Shown here in pieces: positions 61,943 through 64,000 of a stretch of 64,000 nucleotides of DNA. A program made the translations under genes and the position numbers. Numbering within the stretch: the stretch's first letter is position 1; each line of letters opens with the position of its first letter. The stretch is from Rotaria macrura (Eukaryota > Rotifera > Eurotatoria > Philodinida > Philodinidae): NCBI GenBank assembly GCA_900239685.1, contig OENT01000419.1, positions 1 to 64,000 of the forward strand. Direction: 5' to 3'. The notes below the pieces were generated by a model. It was given only the letters and a program-made list of their open reading frames with translations. It ran no database searches and was not told where the DNA came from.

Positions 61943-64000
61943 ATGTGGTACGCTTACTTTTATCTGATTGCCGTTTCAATCAAGCATACGTGTGATACCA
62001 TTAGAAATTCGATCGATCCCGCGGGTTTAAGAGTGCTTAGCTCGATTGATATGGCCTAGCGTGATGTGTACTTATGCAAATATGAATACTACTCGTTAGA
62101 TAGATTGTCAGGACACATCTTTTAGTTAAAGGACGTTTTTCTAGCAAAAAAATTCAATAGAGTAAGATAAAAATGTCTGCAACTTTCTTTTGCTGTCTTC
62201 GATGAAGAATATGTTCATCTATGGTTACCCTTACAAAAACAAGTTAAATCTTTACTCATTGACTTCAGTCAAGAATGCTAGTAGATGATCTTTTCGAGTT
62301 ACATGTTTCAGAAACGAACGACTTTTCTTTTATTGTTTCTTCTATTTCTAGTGAATTTACAAGATATACCATCAGGTCTATAGTATGAGCACGTCAACTT
62401 GGAGCAACAATAACAAATTACCAGACGCTATTTGATGACACCTCAATCATAACCTGAGTTCGTCTGTGAGTGATCACATTGAACTAACTATAAATGATTG
62501 AGAATAATTCGTATTGACGAATGATGAGAGCATTATGCGATGAATTTTTCAATCGAAATCTATGAAAGATTGATGACGAATATCATTCAACATATCTTCT
62601 CGTCGAGAGCTATGCTAAAATAGTTTTTTTTCGAATGAGTCAAAGTATAATTGAATTTTTCCGCTGGTTTGGACATGTCTTAAAAAAGAAACCGATATCC
62701 ATCCACTATTCTTTTTTCAATGATTTACAAATTGTATGAGAAAATTTTAGAGTAAAAATCTATTTATTTCTACTAAAAGAGTGAATGTTTATTTCTTTGA
62801 TCTACTTCAATTCACTCCTACAATCAAGCCATTTTATGTTGAGAAAGAAAACAAAGAATAAACGATTGCAATCTCTATTCTACTTTGTTGTACCTATTCA
62901 TCAGTGAGTGTCGTAAAATTCTAATTACACTAGATAGAATGCCCTTCGCTATATACAATATAACATTTGATGTCTCGTGACAATAACTTTCGATAGTTTT
63001 TGAAACCTATTTCTCCAGAAGTCTCAATGATCAGATAAAGCGTCATCCACAAACTGTCGCAAGTGATGAGTGTGGTACGAATCAAGAACTCTGTTTCTGC
63101 ATTGTTGTTCATAGGCGCATTCATGTTCACACTTTAAATCTAAACTGGGTTCGAATATTTTCCATTCAAAATCGATGGTACTAAAATAAATTGTATTCGT
63201 AATAATGCTGTTACACGTTGGATGTATGTAGGTTTTACGTACGATCTAGAAAGGATTTTTAAGTTTGAGATGATCTAGGCAACCAATTTGCGACAGGATT
63301 GTGATATTTGTTGACTATTTATACTTCCGAAAAATACATAAACATGACTAAATGAAGTGCTACACAATGAAGAAGCCAAAGGGAAAACCTAATCGAAAGA
63401 TAATATGAGAATTAATCAACTGGATTTAAATTTGATAGAATAACTTTTGAATCAAAGTGATGCGATTGTTTTATGTTCATTGAATTATTGCAGCTGTGTA
63501 GACAAACAAATAATTGAGCTATGAAAAGGAAAAAAACTTATTTCTCTCTATGTCATAGGTGTACTACTATCAAATGAAACAAATAGTAATCTTCGTCGAT
63601 TGTTAATTGTTTACACTAATTTGACTGTGTCAAACTCATGTTTTTGAGTTCTAGCTGCAACATAATACAGCTAGAACTGTAATGAAGATTTGTCAATGTT
63701 TGATTAGAGCAAAAGATACCTGTAAGTTTCAACATATTGTCTTATTCTTACACATATTTGAAATTTCCGTCAACTGGCATCAAGAAGATGAATTGATATG
63801 CATAGGAGGTACAGGTTTCGACACGTAGCTATCTTCTAAGTCAGACTTTCTATCACTTAAATTTCATTGAAATACATAAACGGTCTGCTCGAAAAAATTC
63901 TAGAAATTAATCTAACCGATAAAAGATGGAATGCATCCAAAAATAAATATAATCAAACAATATTCATAATATAAAAAGAAATAGATACATCAGGTTTCAT
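61943..64000. other. Non-coding stretch at window end
   Basis: No gene recognised. It contains the hairpin at 63647-63678. Confidence 0.4.
63647..63678. repeat. Perfect 11-bp stem hairpin
   Basis: AGTTCTAGCTG and CAGCTAGAACT flank a 10-nt loop. The stem has no mismatch. No poly-T follows closely, so it is not an obvious terminator. Confidence 0.75.

Overview
The window looks like animal nuclear DNA, AT-rich and gene-poor. The best-supported genes have very short GT-AG introns (49 to 70 bp) and AT-ending codons. One gene is an alpha-1,2-fucosyltransferase-like type II membrane enzyme, one a small secreted LURP-one-like protein, one a decayed UDP-glycosyltransferase and one a PARP-like protein ending in IRPYGILIKE. 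That mix, with many short inverted-repeat elements, suggests a bdelloid rotifer (Adineta/Rotaria type). The taxon is an inference; no marker gene proves it.

Layout: 0-7.4 kb has no convincing gene, only a diverged repeat copy, a perfect palindrome, a hairpin and a 131-bp hAT-like MITE. About 7.4-8.7 kb and 10.85-18.75 kb is a heavily diverged tandem array whose unit length stays at 93 bp. 19.8-20.3 kb holds a fold-back repeat and a Pol III tRNA-like gene. 23.5-24.87 kb (-) is a two-exon PARP-like gene. 25.3-26.0 kb is a fold-back hAT-like element with an 8-bp target duplication. 28.0-28.3 kb (-) may be a small coiled-coil gene. 31.3-36.5 kb holds more dispersed repeats, including a 1.43-kb element rich in AACGCGGTT. 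37.4-42.0 kb (-) is the fucosyltransferase gene, split by a 3.3-kb intron full of repeats. 45.4-46.1 kb (+) is the LURP-one-like secreted protein. A short run of Ns follows a poly-G tract at 47.65 kb. 48.2-49.85 kb (-) is the UDP-glycosyltransferase pseudogene. 51.9-52.4 kb (+) encodes a small secreted protein of unknown family. 55.5-60.2 kb (+) is an eight-exon gene of unknown function with an 11-nt micro-exon. 61.4-61.9 kb (-) encodes a secreted, N-glycosylated, cysteine-rich protein.

The genes do not form a pathway. The two glycosyltransferase loci and the secreted proteins point to the secretory route and cell surface, but neighbours lie on both strands with kilobase spacers and look independently transcribed. 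The two unusually long introns (3,334 and 2,761 bp) both contain copies of the same dispersed repeat, so repeat insertion probably explains their length. The most distinctive features are the length-locked 93-bp array, the micro-exon and the several unrelated-looking families of small inverted-repeat elements.
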